64,000 nucleotides of DNA from Syntrophobotulus glycolicus DSM 8271 (GCF_000190635.1 NC_015172.1:1-64000); one strand, 5' to 3'; positions 13,030 to 20,846 are shown, counted from the stretch's first letter. Numbers and translations are program-made. Notes: a model not told the origin generated them from the letters alone.

Positions 13030-14241
13030 TTAGTATTCCTCACTCAACAGGAAATCCGCAATGTGCATGGTTTTAATGCCCTGATAATTTCCACCTGCGA
13101 ATTCATCTGCAAGGAGTACATATTTGGGGTAATTATCTGCGATACCGAGAAGCCTGCCGTACTCCCGCTGCTGTGTTTCTTCGCGTTCAATCCGCTCGGC
13201 AATCTGGATATACAGCTTATTTTCCTGCTTTGTGGCGACAAAATCTATCTCGGCATTGTCGAGCTTGCCGATGGTTACCTCATATCCGCGCCGCAAAAGC
13301 TCAAGGTATACGAGGTTCTCCAACATGGCAGCCACGCTGTCCGGCGTGTAGCCGAGAACACTGTAACGGAAAGCAGGGTCAGATAAAAAGAATTTCTCTT
13401 GAGTTTTCAGGATTTCCTTGCCCTGAATATCAAAGCGGGAACAGCGGTGCAGGATAAAGGCGCTTTCCAGTTTGCTCAAATAATTGTAGACGGTTTCATT
13501 GTCGATGGAACGCTGTTCATTTTTCAGATACTTGGCGATGGATGAGGCTGAAAATGTTCGGCCAACATTATTAAAAGCAAACCTGACAATGCGCTCTAAC
13601 TGGTCTACCTTGCGTATCTGATTGCGCTTTACAATATCCGTGAATATGGTGGAGTTGTAAATATCCTTCACAATCGTATAGGCTTCGTCCGGCGTATATT
13701 CCTGCAAATGGACGGCAGGAAAGCCGCCCAGCCGGAGGTAACGCGCAAGTTCCAGCCGAATGTCGCCTAGGGAAGTATATTCTTTACGGAACGACAAGTA
13801 TTCCGCAAAGGAAAGCGGGAAAATGCGGAAAGAAATATACCTGCCTGTTAGGTAGGTGGATATTTCAGAGGACATCATGCGGGAGTTGGAGCCTGTCACA
13901 TAAATGTCCACATCAAAATCTGTCATAAAGGAATTGACGGCCTTCTCCCATGACTTTACTTCCTGGATTTCATCTAAAAACAGATAGGTCTTGCCGTCCT
14001 TTGACAGTTGCCCCTTCACAGTATCATACAAGAGCTTTGCAGTTTTTATGTCCTCATGCTGTAAGGAATCGAAGTTATACGCCAGTATTCTTTCGTCCGG
14101 GATACCGCGCCCCCGGAGTTCTTCAGCAATCATTTTCACAATTGTAGATTTGCCGCAGCGACGGACACCGGAGAGGACTTTGACAAAGGGCGTATCCACA
14201 TAGGGCATAATTTTTTCAATATACATGGGTCTTAGAATCAA
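13030..14241 (-). CDS. AAA-family ATPase with DUF4143 domain
   Basis: This 403-residue protein belongs to the AAA_14/DUF4143 group, widespread ATPases of unclear role often found on mobile DNA and islands. Walker A GVRRCGKST lies near residue 25, Walker B LFLDEIQEV near 98, and a sensor-like motif TGSNSRM near 128. The C-terminal DUF4143 part (after about 200) ends in a nuclease-fold-like segment with EIDFVAT. A TTG at 14241, eight bases after AAGGAAGG, looks the best start; an ATG at 14226 is possible. It appears complete. It has no obvious operon partner, and its target is unknown. Confidence 0.75.
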   Translation of the reverse strand: MILRPMYIEKIMPYVDTPFVKVLSGVRRCGKSTIVKMIAEELRGRGIPDERILAYNFDSLQHEDIKTAKLLYDTVKGQLSKDGKTYLFLDEIQEVKSWEKAVNSFMTDFDVDIYVTGSNSRMMSSEISTYLTGRYISFRIFPLSFAEYLSFRKEYTSLGDIRLELARYLRLGGFPAVHLQEYTPDEAYTIVKDIYNSTIFTDIVKRNQIRKVDQLERIVRFAFNNVGRTFSASSIAKYLKNEQRSIDNETVYNYLSKLESAFILHRCSRFDIQGKEILKTQEKFFLSDPAFRYSVLGYTPDSVAAMLENLVYLELLRRGYEVTIGKLDNAEIDFVATKQENKLYIQIAERIEREETQQREYGRLLGIADNYPKYVLLADEFAGGNYQGIKTMHIADFLLSEEY

Positions 14242-14503
14242 ACTAATCACCTTCCTTTCCAATAGTATACCCTAAGACGCATGTCGAGTAAACAGTTTTA
14301 CGGTTATAACCATATAAATATTTTATTTTTAGATACTTTTGCGGAAATATAACTGTCCGGCGAAAGTCGAACAGCTATGTAATTACTCTATGAATGCACC
14401 GATAATCTCTCTCCCTCAGTCATGTTCAGGACATAAAAAAACCGCCTCGAAGGGTGGCTCAAATCACATAATTATATATATTTTAGTGTAAAAAATCACA
14501 TTT

Positions 14504-15052
14504 TTATATGACGCTATCCTTAAACTCCTGATTGTTTTTAACCAGTTCAGCAAAGGTAACAGGTCTGAAATGATTGATATCAACACCCGCATTTAGGGCG
14601 TTCGGCATGGTCTTGAGCAGCTGAAAATAGGCGGCGTCAGTATTGTTATGTATGTGGGCGTAAATATGATAACTGCCTTTGGCAATGCCATTCCACGTCA
14701 TCATCGGGTAATGGCAGAGCGTGATTTTGTGTGAGCCGTCGCTGATTTCAAGCAGACTGGATACACTTATAAAGTGCTTGTCCAAGTCGACTTTCTTCAT
14801 CCAATCCTTGTCGTGGTTGCCTTTAATCAAATGTTTTTTGCCATGAAGTCCACTCAAATATTCATCCGCCGACACCACATTACGGAAAAACAGGTCACCG
14901 AGAATATAAACTGTGTCGCTCGCACCAACGCTGTTATTCCATTGAGCCAATAGGTATTCATTCATTTCTTCGACTGAATCGAATGGCCGAGTACAATGCT
15001 TTATAATATTAGCGTGACCAAAATGCTGGTCAGCGGTAAAATAAATCAGCAT
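14504..15052 (-). CDS. calcineurin-like metallophosphoesterase
   Basis: The 182-residue protein shows the phosphoesterase metal motifs in order: ADQHFGH near residue 7, GDLFF near 52, KGNHDKDW near 77, LCHYPMM near 112 and HIYAHIHN near 130. Such small stand-alone enzymes hydrolyse phosphomonoesters or diesters; the substrate cannot be read from the sequence. It begins three bases after the regulator fragment upstream, so the two may once have been one transcript. It could equally be annotated as a YfcE/MJ0936-like phosphodiesterase. Confidence 0.85.
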   Translation of the reverse strand: MLIYFTADQHFGHANIIKHCTRPFDSVEEMNEYLLAQWNNSVGASDTVYILGDLFFRNVVSADEYLSGLHGKKHLIKGNHDKDWMKKVDLDKHFISVSSLLEISDGSHKITLCHYPMMTWNGIAKGSYHIYAHIHNNTDAAYFQLLKTMPNALNAGVDINHFRPVTFAELVKNNQEFKDSVI

Positions 15053-15055
15053 AAA

Positions 15056-15823
15056 TCACCCCATTCTATCTGATAAATACCGGACAGATCTCGCCATGCC
15101 GGATTTTTTAATTTTTCTCTCCTCAAGTAACTCGTTTAATAGCTTGATCGCAAGTTGCTTGGTAATAGATAAATTTGACTCTATATCCTTACGGGACAGG
15201 TCTCCCTTATCAGTAATCAGCCTCAATATTTCCTGCTTCTGTTCCTCTTGTGAAAGAACGACCGTTTGAGCTGTGAGGTTCGGAAGCGTAATAACGAAGG
15301 AGGCTGGAGCAGGTTGAATTTCGGGTTTTCGCAGAGCTTCTGAATAACTCTCGAAGATTTTTTTAATACCAGTTCCGCAGCTTTCAATCAGCTCCAAGCG
15401 GTAAAAAACATCCGCAATAATAGGATTGCGAGGCTGAGACACGCCGTTCATAATGTCAATTACGGTTATCCCTTTAACAAGTCCCCCTATGGACACAAAT
15501 TCTATGCGATCCTCATATACGTTAATAATGATGCTTCCCGAATAATCATAGTCTCTATGAATGACAACATTAAGCAAAGCCTCGCGAATTGCCTCCGCAG
15601 GATAATCCGGATGATCAATCCTCTTAAGGCCGTCAAAAGTGGAGTTTTGATTGTTGCTCAGGTTCACATATTCATAAGCCTCATCCATTTGCTTAAGTAT
15701 AGAGCCAAAGAATTCCTTACGGGCTTTAAATTTGGTTTTCCCAACCCCATCGTAAACGGCACATTTGATGCTGTGTTCGCATTGGTCGGACAGCAGCAGC
15801 GCCGTATTGGTTATAATATCCAT
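15056..15823 (-). pseudogene. AlbA/HATPase-type transcriptional regulator, 5'-truncated
   Basis: The 255-residue frame matches the C-terminal two thirds of the ATP-binding (RecG-like/AlbA_2) regulators. It has an ATPase-fold segment with YPAEAIREALLNVVIHRDY near residue 72, the glycine motif ESCGTGIKKI near 146, and a C-terminal winged helix. The usual N-terminal AlbA_2 DNA-binding domain is absent, and the frame opens in mid-domain (NTALLLSDQCEHSIK). It is probably a truncated remnant. A shortened functional protein starting at an internal codon cannot be excluded. Confidence 0.6.
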
Positions 15824-16039
15824 CGACGTCTATCAGCTTGAGTGTGCGGCGATTCTCGAGTGTATGACGATTGCAAAATAAATCTCTGATTTATCAAGTG
15901 TTACAGGTGATTTTATATCGTCAAAACTCGACCAAAAACAAGCGAAATCGTTTTAATCGTTATGAGAAAACGATATTTATGACGATTCTCTGACATCAAG
16001 CCCTACGATGTGATATAATGCCCGCAGAGGTGGTTGACG

Positions 16040-16180
16040 ATGGATAAGGAAAAGCAACTAAAATTGGATAATGAGCTTGATACAGCCATAACGGAAGCTG
16101 AGGCTGAGTATTGTTCCGAGGAACAACTTATAGATGCAAGAAAGGCTCTATCGGAATTAAAGAAAAAGCATTTCGGGTAA
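16040..16180 (+). CDS. small charged protein, 46 residues
   Basis: An ATG at 16040, preceded by GCAGAGGTGG, opens a 46-residue frame beginning MDKEKQLKLDNELD and ending KKKHFG. It is rich in Glu, Lys and Ala with heptad-like spacing, as in a short helix or coiled coil. A strong stem terminator follows 13 bases after the stop, supporting a real small gene. I do not recognise the family. It is isolated in the decayed island on the strand opposite to its neighbours. Confidence 0.45.
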   Translation: MDKEKQLKLDNELDTAITEAEAEYCSEEQLIDARKALSELKKKHFG

Positions 16181-16193
16181 AATGCTGACACCT

Positions 16194-16234
16194 TGCTAAC
16201 AAATATCCGGAAAATATTCTTTTGTTAGCATTTT
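16194..16234 (+). terminator. terminator after the 46-residue ORF
   Basis: The 10-base arms TGCTAACAAA (16194-16203) and TTTGTTAGCA (16221-16230) pair and are followed by TTTT. From here to the tRNA fragment at 16514 I see no gene or other feature. Confidence 0.6.
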
Positions 16235-16513
16235 GAGCAAAGCCTCATACAGCAAGCATCACAGCCCTCAAACCCGTACCGTTACGCCATTTGCCCGCTC
16301 CGAGCGACACCCAAAAGCACCGACATGACACTCGTGAAAACTCACAAATACTCACTCGAAAAGGTTTGACGATTTTGCCAAGGGAGTTCTCAAAAACCCT
16401 GATATAATGGGACTTTTGCCCTGCTAGGTTCCACTGTCGCTTATCATGTTTGCTCTATATGTTTGCTCAAATTCCGAGCGGCGTATAGTGGAAGATAAAA
16501 CAACTTAATATAC

Positions 16514-16566
16514 GGAGGAGTACTCAAGTGGTCCAAGAGGCGTGACTCGAAATCCACTCGGTCAGT
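16514..16566 (+). pseudogene. tRNA-Ser 5'-half remnant
   Basis: GGAGGAGTACTCAAGTGGTCC begins like the acceptor and D-arm of a class II tRNA-Ser, and GACTCGAAATC would be the CGA anticodon loop. The anticodon stem is poor, and no T-arm, matching acceptor strand or CCA follows. It appears to be the 5' half of a tRNA-Ser(CGA) whose 3' half was replaced, as happens after repeated integration at a tRNA 3' end. Confidence 0.6.
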
Positions 16567-16703
16567 TGCCTTGATAATGCCGGAAACCCTTGAGTTTCCG
16601 TGGGTTTGCGGGATTTTGAAAATTTAGTGTTTTAGCGATTTCTACGGTTTTTCTACACTTTGCCTTGACTTCTACGCGGGGCTTGGTGTATTAAAATAAA
16701 TAT

Positions 16704-16792
16704 GGAGGCGTATCGAAGTGGTCATAACGAGCCTGACTCGAAATCAGGTTGTCCTCACGGGCACGTGAGTTCGAATCTCACCGCCTCCGCCA
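16704..16792 (+). tRNA. tRNA-Ser(CGA), second copy, ICE attachment site
   Basis: GGAGGCG pairs with CGCCTCC before GCCA. The anticodon loop CTCGAAA gives CGA, with a long variable arm and T-loop AGTTCGAATCT. The ICE integrase gene starts about 200 bases downstream and points towards the tRNA, the usual arrangement when the 3' end of a tRNA is the attachment site. The matching att repeat at the far end of the ICE is not in the window. Confidence 0.93.
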
Positions 16793-16793
16793 G

Positions 16794-16838
16794 GGGCCTG
16801 TTTGCGGTCAATGTCCGCAACAGGCCCTCCATTTTTTT
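16794..16838 (+). terminator. terminator after tRNA-Ser
   Basis: A long stem, GGGCCTGTTTGCGG (16794-16807) with CCGCAACAGGCCC (16815-16827) and one bulged T, is followed by a T run. It lies directly after the CCA end of the tRNA, inside the left end of the ICE. Confidence 0.65.
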
Positions 16839-16988
16839 ACCTTTTCTACGCTCTCTTTTGAGGGCGTTTTTTTGTTTGTGTAGAAAACGGATATGCCTGA
16901 GTCCTCACTCTATAAGGCTTTTCCGTATTCCCATAAAGCAGTCCGTAGAAAATCAGTTGACCGCTGCAAGTCCAGTAGGTTCTGCCAC

Positions 16989-18200
16989 TTAGTTTCTTTC
17001 AAACATCCCATCCATAACCAAGCCAGATTCGATCTGTGCGTGGAAGTCCAGATGAGAGTAAATGTCCGCTGTGGTCGAAAATGTGCTGTGCCCCAGCCAT
17101 ATCTGGATTTGCTTCATTGATATCCCATTTGCAAGCAGTAGGCTGGCGCAGGAATGTCTTAAATCGTGAAACCGGATTTTTTTGAGGTCGGCTTTTTCAA
17201 GCACCCAGCTAAAGTGATCCGTCACATAATTAGGGCGCATGAGCTTCCCTGTTTGGTCGAGGCAGATGTAGTCGAGGTAATCCCGGCAGTAAGAGCGCTT
17301 GAACAGCTTTCGATACATTTCTTGCTTTTCCTTTTCTGCAAGCAGTAGCTTTTCCACCGATGGCAGTAACGGAAGGGTGCGGAAGCTGGACTTGGTTTTC
17401 AGTACATCTTCCCCGACCGCTATGGATTTGCCATCTACCGTGTCCTCAATCACCTTGTGCTTGATGGAGATGGTTTTTTGTTCGAGGTTGATCGCATCCC
17501 ACTTTAATCCCAGGACTTCACTTCGGCGTAAGCCATAGTAAGCTGCCAGCTTCACACAAATCTCCAAGGGATCATCTGATATCGCATCAAACAGCGCCAT
17601 CATTTCCTCTGCGGAATAAAACTGAGCATGGTATACATTCTTCTTTGGCCTGTCTACCCTGTCAGCGGGGTTACTGCCGATGATCTCCTTTTTCACCGCA
17701 TTCTGCAATGCTCTGCGGAGGACTGCGTGATAATGGATGACCGTATTCGGTGTGTGACCCTCATCAAAAATTGATTGATGAAAGTCCTGAATATGCTGTG
17801 GAGTAACCTCCGCCAAGGTGATGTCCAGTTCAGTAAAGTACCGGCTGATTCGCCCATCCAGCATGGTTTGATAGCCTTTGAATGTTGTTTTGGCTATCGT
17901 GGGCTTTGCTTGTATCAGCCATTTTTGAAGGTAGTCGGTAAACAGCACCTCCGCATGGGGATTACGTTTGCCCTCGATCAGCTCTCTGGCCCGTTCCTCG
18001 GCCTCCCGACGCTCCTTTTCTTCCTGCTCCTGTTCGTATTCCAACCGAATTTGGTCAAAGGCTTTTTTAGCTTTTCTGTCGCTGGTTCCCGCTACCGGCA
18101 GTCCGGTGGGAATCCATTTGGTTTTTCTTTTTCCGTCTACTTTGATATAAAGGACAGCATAAAAAGTATTGTTTTTTTCTTGTAGGCAGCCTGTTATCAT
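16989..18200 (-). CDS. int: ICE tyrosine integrase
   Basis: This 403-residue site-specific recombinase should integrate and excise the ICE at tRNA-Ser. It has an AP2-like arm-binding N-terminus (about 1-60), a SAM-like core-binding domain (about 85-170), and a catalytic domain with Arg in YYGLRRSEVLG, HDLRHSC, WLGHS and the tyrosine nucleophile in TADIYSHL. The length is typical of Tn916/Tn1549-type integrases. AGGAGGATAACC precedes the ATG at 18200. It lies next to the attachment tRNA, pointing at it, with the excisionase-like gene just upstream. Confidence 0.95.
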   Translation of the reverse strand: MITGCLQEKNNTFYAVLYIKVDGKRKTKWIPTGLPVAGTSDRKAKKAFDQIRLEYEQEQEEKERREAEERARELIEGKRNPHAEVLFTDYLQKWLIQAKPTIAKTTFKGYQTMLDGRISRYFTELDITLAEVTPQHIQDFHQSIFDEGHTPNTVIHYHAVLRRALQNAVKKEIIGSNPADRVDRPKKNVYHAQFYSAEEMMALFDAISDDPLEICVKLAAYYGLRRSEVLGLKWDAINLEQKTISIKHKVIEDTVDGKSIAVGEDVLKTKSSFRTLPLLPSVEKLLLAEKEKQEMYRKLFKRSYCRDYLDYICLDQTGKLMRPNYVTDHFSWVLEKADLKKIRFHDLRHSCASLLLANGISMKQIQIWLGHSTFSTTADIYSHLDFHAQIESGLVMDGMFERN

Positions 18201-18335
18201 GGTTATCCTCCTTTGAAATAACAGCGTATTTGCCTACCATTGACAACATCACAATACCACAGAAGGCATGGGATAGCTACTGTTTTACGCGGAAGCAACC
18301 CAACGGATTTTTCTACGGTCTTGGGCCAATAATAA

Positions 18336-18367
18336 GCAAAAAACCATATCAACCAATCTTGATATGG
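18336..18367 (-). terminator. terminator at the end of the excisionase gene
   Basis: On the minus strand the stem CCATATCAA/TTGATATGG is followed by TTTTTTGC. The stem overlaps the last codons of the excisionase-like gene, so the toxin-excisionase transcript probably ends here before int. Confidence 0.6.
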
Positions 18368-18567
18368 CACATTTCTTCACTCAGTAAATATTCAATAACG
18401 CATGCTTTGGGAATCTTATAGGTCCGTCCAATGCGAACACTATGTATCTCTTTTTCCGAAAGCAATTTATAAGCCAGTTTCCGGCTGATGCCTCCGAGCA
18501 TTTCTCGTAATTGATTTACCTCGACTACATCGGGGTATTTTTCAAACATGATTGTTTTGTTGCTCAT
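18349..18567 (-). CDS. xis: excisionase-like helix-turn-helix protein
   Basis: The 72-residue protein is a MerR/excisionase-type DNA-binding protein: VNQLREMLGG forms the first helix, KLAYKLLSEKE the recognition region, and VRIGRTYKIPKACVIEYL the wing and last helix. In Firmicutes ICEs such proteins bend the attachment site to favour excision, and this one sits just upstream of int. The ATG at 18567 is eight bases after a GGGGGG ribosome site; an in-frame ATG at 18585 would overlap the preceding toxin gene. Confidence 0.8.
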   Translation of the reverse strand: MSNKTIMFEKYPDVVEVNQLREMLGGISRKLAYKLLSEKEIHSVRIGRTYKIPKACVIEYLLSEEMCHIKIG

Positions 18568-18581
18568 AAAAATTCCCCCCT

Positions 18582-18950
18582 TCATAAAAAAAGCGCCGGA
18601 CTAAGTCCGATGCTGATAGAAAGTGCCTGGTTGATTTCTTCCATCTCCTGTTCATCCAGTTTGCCGATCCAGCCCCGAAGTCGAGTCCGGTCAATGGTGC
18701 GTATCTGCTCCAGAAGTGCAAAGGACTCTCTGGACAATCTGCCCGCCCCGGCAATAGCCGTATGGGTGGGTAAGGGCTTTTTCGGCTTGCCGGTGATGGC
18801 GCAGACGATGGTGGTGGGGCTGTAGTGGTTGCCTATGTCATTTTGCAGGATAAGTACAGGACGGATGCCCCCTTGTTCACAGCCCATAACGGGGTTTAAA
18901 TCGGCGTAGTAAATATCGCCGCGGCTGATGCCTTGCTTCATCGTGTTCAA
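18582..18950 (-). CDS. MazF/PemK-family endoribonuclease toxin
   Basis: The 122-residue protein has the MazF landmarks SRGDIYYADLNPVMGCEQGG at the N-terminus, RPVLILQND, SPTTIVCAIT and the later ALLEQIRTIDRTRL. MazF toxins cut single-stranded RNA at short motifs. The start is probably the TTG at 18950, eight bases after AAGGAGG. No MazE-like antitoxin gene is seen beside it; the next gene is the excisionase-like protein, two genes from int. It may serve in ICE maintenance or act as an RNA-processing factor of the element. Confidence 0.85.
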   Translation of the reverse strand: MNTMKQGISRGDIYYADLNPVMGCEQGGIRPVLILQNDIGNHYSPTTIVCAITGKPKKPLPTHTAIAGAGRLSRESFALLEQIRTIDRTRLRGWIGKLDEQEMEEINQALSISIGLSPALFL

Positions 18951-19084
18951 ACTTTACACCTCCTTGATTCGAGATTCTCTGTTTTTTCTTAATGGCACAA
19001 ATATAGGGATCGCCCTGCTGTATAAGCAGAGCGATCCCCATCGCTTCTGACATTAAGTCTTTTTTTATAATCAAGGCGCTTAAT

Positions 19085-19530
19085 TCGACACTACTCCCCA
19101 AGCGCACTGTGCAAAGCGTATGAGTCTTGCACAACAAAGGCGATGGCCTGAACTGCGGCTGGCTTCGCCGCATCATGGGAATTTCACCCCCGCCAGGATC
19201 TCTGCCGGTTGCTCTCATTGCGTGATCCCCCGGTCGCGGGGGGCTATGACGGAGCAAAAGTATCATTATAGGCTGACGGGATCATTGCGAGACAGGCCGC
19301 CACAGCCTGTTTTCCGGTCGGATGGGTACCGCTTTGCACCTTATTTGGCCGTCTTTGATAGGAGCAGGAAGAAACGAGCGAACAGAAAAATGAGTGATTT
19401 CACTTTTCTTGCTGCCTGCCTACAGGTGGTCTTGGCGCATCCTCCGAGGTCGCTTTACCCTTTCGGGGTCCGTCAGCTAACGTGTTCAGGTCATCGGATA
19501 TTAAGTTTTCAAGGAACCATGGAGGGAATG
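19085..19530. other. GC-rich noncoding block with hairpins between toxin and sigma genes
   Basis: The 18,951-19,586 interval has no convincing gene: the long frames in it lack ribosome sites and family resemblance. It has several stems, including CCCCC/GGGGG around 19222-19241 and a pyrimidine-rich hairpin near 19450-19470. Read on the minus strand it begins near 19505 with GGTTCCTTGAAAACTTAATA, resembling a leader or a structured RNA. Its GC content contrasts with the AT-rich flanks. It could be a structured noncoding RNA or a regulatory/replication site of the ICE. Confidence 0.35.
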
Positions 19531-19537
19531 AGAAAAA

Positions 19538-19577
19538 CCCCCTCACTACTAATCCGGTTTCGTGAGGGGGTTGGACG
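19538..19577. terminator. bidirectional terminator after the sigma-factor gene
   Basis: The stem AACCCCCTCAC/GTGAGGGGGTT has A-rich sequence on the left and lies just after the stop of the minus-strand sigma-factor gene. It is a strong candidate terminator for that gene and may protect the noncoding block beyond. Confidence 0.65.
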
Positions 19578-19586
19578 GAAAAATTT

Positions 19587-20006
19587 TTACTTTTCCATAA
19601 GTTTTTTTAAAGTACGCAGAATTTTAACCTTTCGGTCGTGGATTGTCATGCGCGGGATACCAGTTTCCGCTGCCAGTTGATGCTCGCTTTTATTCTTAAA
19701 AAACAGAGTAAAAATCAGTTCCTGTTCCTCTTTGGCAAGCTGGGAAAGGCACAAGTGGAGTTTTTCGGCTATCAGCTTGTCCGTGACAATATCCTCCACA
19801 CGGGGAGAAGAGAGATCTGAAATCGCATCCTCACCATTGGTTTCCTCCGTATCCAAGGCACTGTAATAAAACACACCATGTGCTGCGTCCTTTTCCTCCA
19901 GATGTAGTTCACGGCGTTTCATGCGGTAATATGTTAAATAGACTTCTTCGGTGACAGGGACGAGCTGCCCCTGAACTTTGATTTGATACTCTTTCTTTTC
20001 TGCCAT
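19587..20006 (-). CDS. small sigma-70-like factor of the ICE
   Basis: The 139-residue protein resembles the short sigma-like regulators of Tn916-type elements. Residues 20-60 form a charged linker, and residues 85-139 form a sigma region 4-like helix-turn-helix with LAKEEQELIFTLFF followed by AAETGIPRMTIHDRKVKIL. It lacks a full region 2. The ATG at 20006 is eight bases after GGAGGA. It lies between the integration module and the riboswitch region, so a role in switching ICE genes is likely but inferred. Confidence 0.75.
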   Translation of the reverse strand: MAEKKEYQIKVQGQLVPVTEEVYLTYYRMKRRELHLEEKDAAHGVFYYSALDTEETNGEDAISDLSSPRVEDIVTDKLIAEKLHLCLSQLAKEEQELIFTLFFKNKSEHQLAAETGIPRMTIHDRKVKILRTLKKLMEK

Positions 20007-20162
20007 ATGGCTTGTCCTCCGTTTTCTGAAATTTTGATGGTGAGTCAAAATGTCAGAAGCGGAGGGGAGCGGCAGCGTGGAAACGACCTGCTTATATTAG
20101 AAACATGCCACATTTCCCCTGAATATGGTAAATATGGTCGGAGTATAGATTTTTTTGTCGAA

Positions 20163-20207
20163 AGAAAAAAGTCAGCACTGCGCCCATGGCGAAATGCTGA
20201 CTTTTTC
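20163..20207. terminator. terminator hairpin upstream of the sigma-factor gene
   Basis: AAAAAGTCAGCA (20166-20177) pairs with TGCTGACTTTTT (20195-20206), with T runs on both strands. On the minus strand it ends the riboswitch-containing leader before the sigma gene. A 20-codon GTG frame (20212-20274) ends just before it and might be a leader peptide, but its start is weak. Confidence 0.6.
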
Positions 20208-20298
20208 AAAATTACAATATGAGATTGTTTGGGTGGTGGGTAATATGTACGAGCTCTGTCTGCTCTATTGCCACCTCTTATAAGTATAAAACCCCATA

Positions 20299-20408
20299 GG
20301 ATACCCCTCTCGCCGGAGCATGGCGAAAGCCGGTATCCCGATATCCTGTTTATCCGTCAAAAACCGACAGACAGATATAGAGCCTGCCCTTTGAATGAGG
20401 GCAGGCTC
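20299..20408 (-). promoter_or_regulatory. two hairpins downstream of the riboswitch
   Basis: On the minus strand, after the aptamer, comes the perfect 12-base stem GAGCCTGCCCTC/GAGGGCAGGCTC (20380-20408; the inner bases may form the loop), then the longer stem GGATACC/GGTATCC with inner CGCC/GGCG (20299-20338). Neither has a clear T run, so they are unlikely simple terminators. They may be the expression platform. Confidence 0.4.
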
Positions 20409-20419
20409 CGCATGGTTTT

Positions 20420-20505
20420 TGGCAGCCAGGCTATCATAGCGCAGTAAAGCACCTTAGACCCTATGGCTTTGCGTCCCCATCTTTTGATGGGTTTGCCCTT
20501 GGCTT
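20420..20505 (-). ncRNA. cyclic di-GMP-I (GEMM-I) riboswitch
   Basis: Read on the minus strand the segment has GGGCAAACC, a small stem CCATC-AAAA-GATGG, the invariant GGGACGCAAAGCC, then GGGTCTAAGG and a second stem closing at GATAGCCTGGCTGCC. These match the GEMM-I aptamer core of the Vibrio Vc2 type in order and spacing. It would sense c-di-GMP and control RNA towards lower coordinates. There lie two hairpins, a terminator and the ICE sigma-factor gene about 400 bases on. Which gene it controls is inferred. Confidence 0.85.
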
Positions 20506-20567
20506 TATTTTTATTTTTACTGGACTTTCTCTATGCATCGTTAAACTTCATGCATTGAACAGGTATT

Positions 20568-20627
20568 TTATAACACCTTCACTCTATTTCTTCCTTCTGC
20601 TTTTGCCATATACATAGCTTCAGTTCC
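20568..20627 (-). pseudogene. GGDEF diguanylate cyclase C-terminal remnant
   Basis: The last 19 codons before a TAA at 20568 read GTEAMYMAKAEGRNRVKVL, the hallmark C-terminus of GGDEF domains (ADxAMYxAKxxGRNRV). The frame is closed by a stop just upstream, so only the tail survives. It lies directly upstream of the c-di-GMP riboswitch. A second open frame (20580-20736, 51 residues from MYLSTKM) overlaps it and is not recognised. Otherwise 20,506-20,846 holds nothing clear. Confidence 0.6.
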
Positions 20628-20846
20628 TTAAAGCAATACTGATAGAACAGCTCTCTGTTCTTTTTTAAGCACTCCAATTCAGTCAAATAACGGTAATTAC
20701 CTTTTATATCCGTCATTTTCGTGGATAGATACATTCCCTCGATTTCCGGCAAATTGGGATGAACTACGTCTTATAGATCCGTTGAAATTGCCAAGATGAT
20801 AGGGACAACATGAGTGCTATTCTTTTGACTTCATAACAAATTAATC

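Larger units (their letters stand above)
16640..16950. repeat. TTCTAC repeats flanking the ICE attachment tRNA
   Basis: TTCTAC occurs directly at 16640, 16651 and 16670, left of the tRNA, and at 16844 to its right. It occurs inverted (GTAGAA) at 16880 and 16945. Short repeats on both sides of an attachment site are typical of arm-type sites bound by the N-terminal domain of tyrosine integrases. That role is inferred. Confidence 0.4.

Noticed and set aside
16514-16640. A third functional tRNA-Ser
   Set aside because: The T-arm, matching acceptor strand and CCA are missing, and the anticodon stem does not pair well.
18349-18585. The HTH gene as a MazE antitoxin
   Set aside because: Its sequence is excisionase-like (MerR-type HTH) and it lies downstream of the toxin next to int, unlike MazE.
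19120-19680. 186-codon plus-strand open frame over the noncoding block
   Set aside because: No ribosome site or family resemblance, strong Arg/Ser bias of GC-rich noncoding DNA, and it runs through a terminator and into the sigma-factor gene.
20212-20274. A 20-codon leader peptide gene after the riboswitch
   Set aside because: The GTG start overlaps its own possible ribosome site and there is no family support; it is kept only as a remark.
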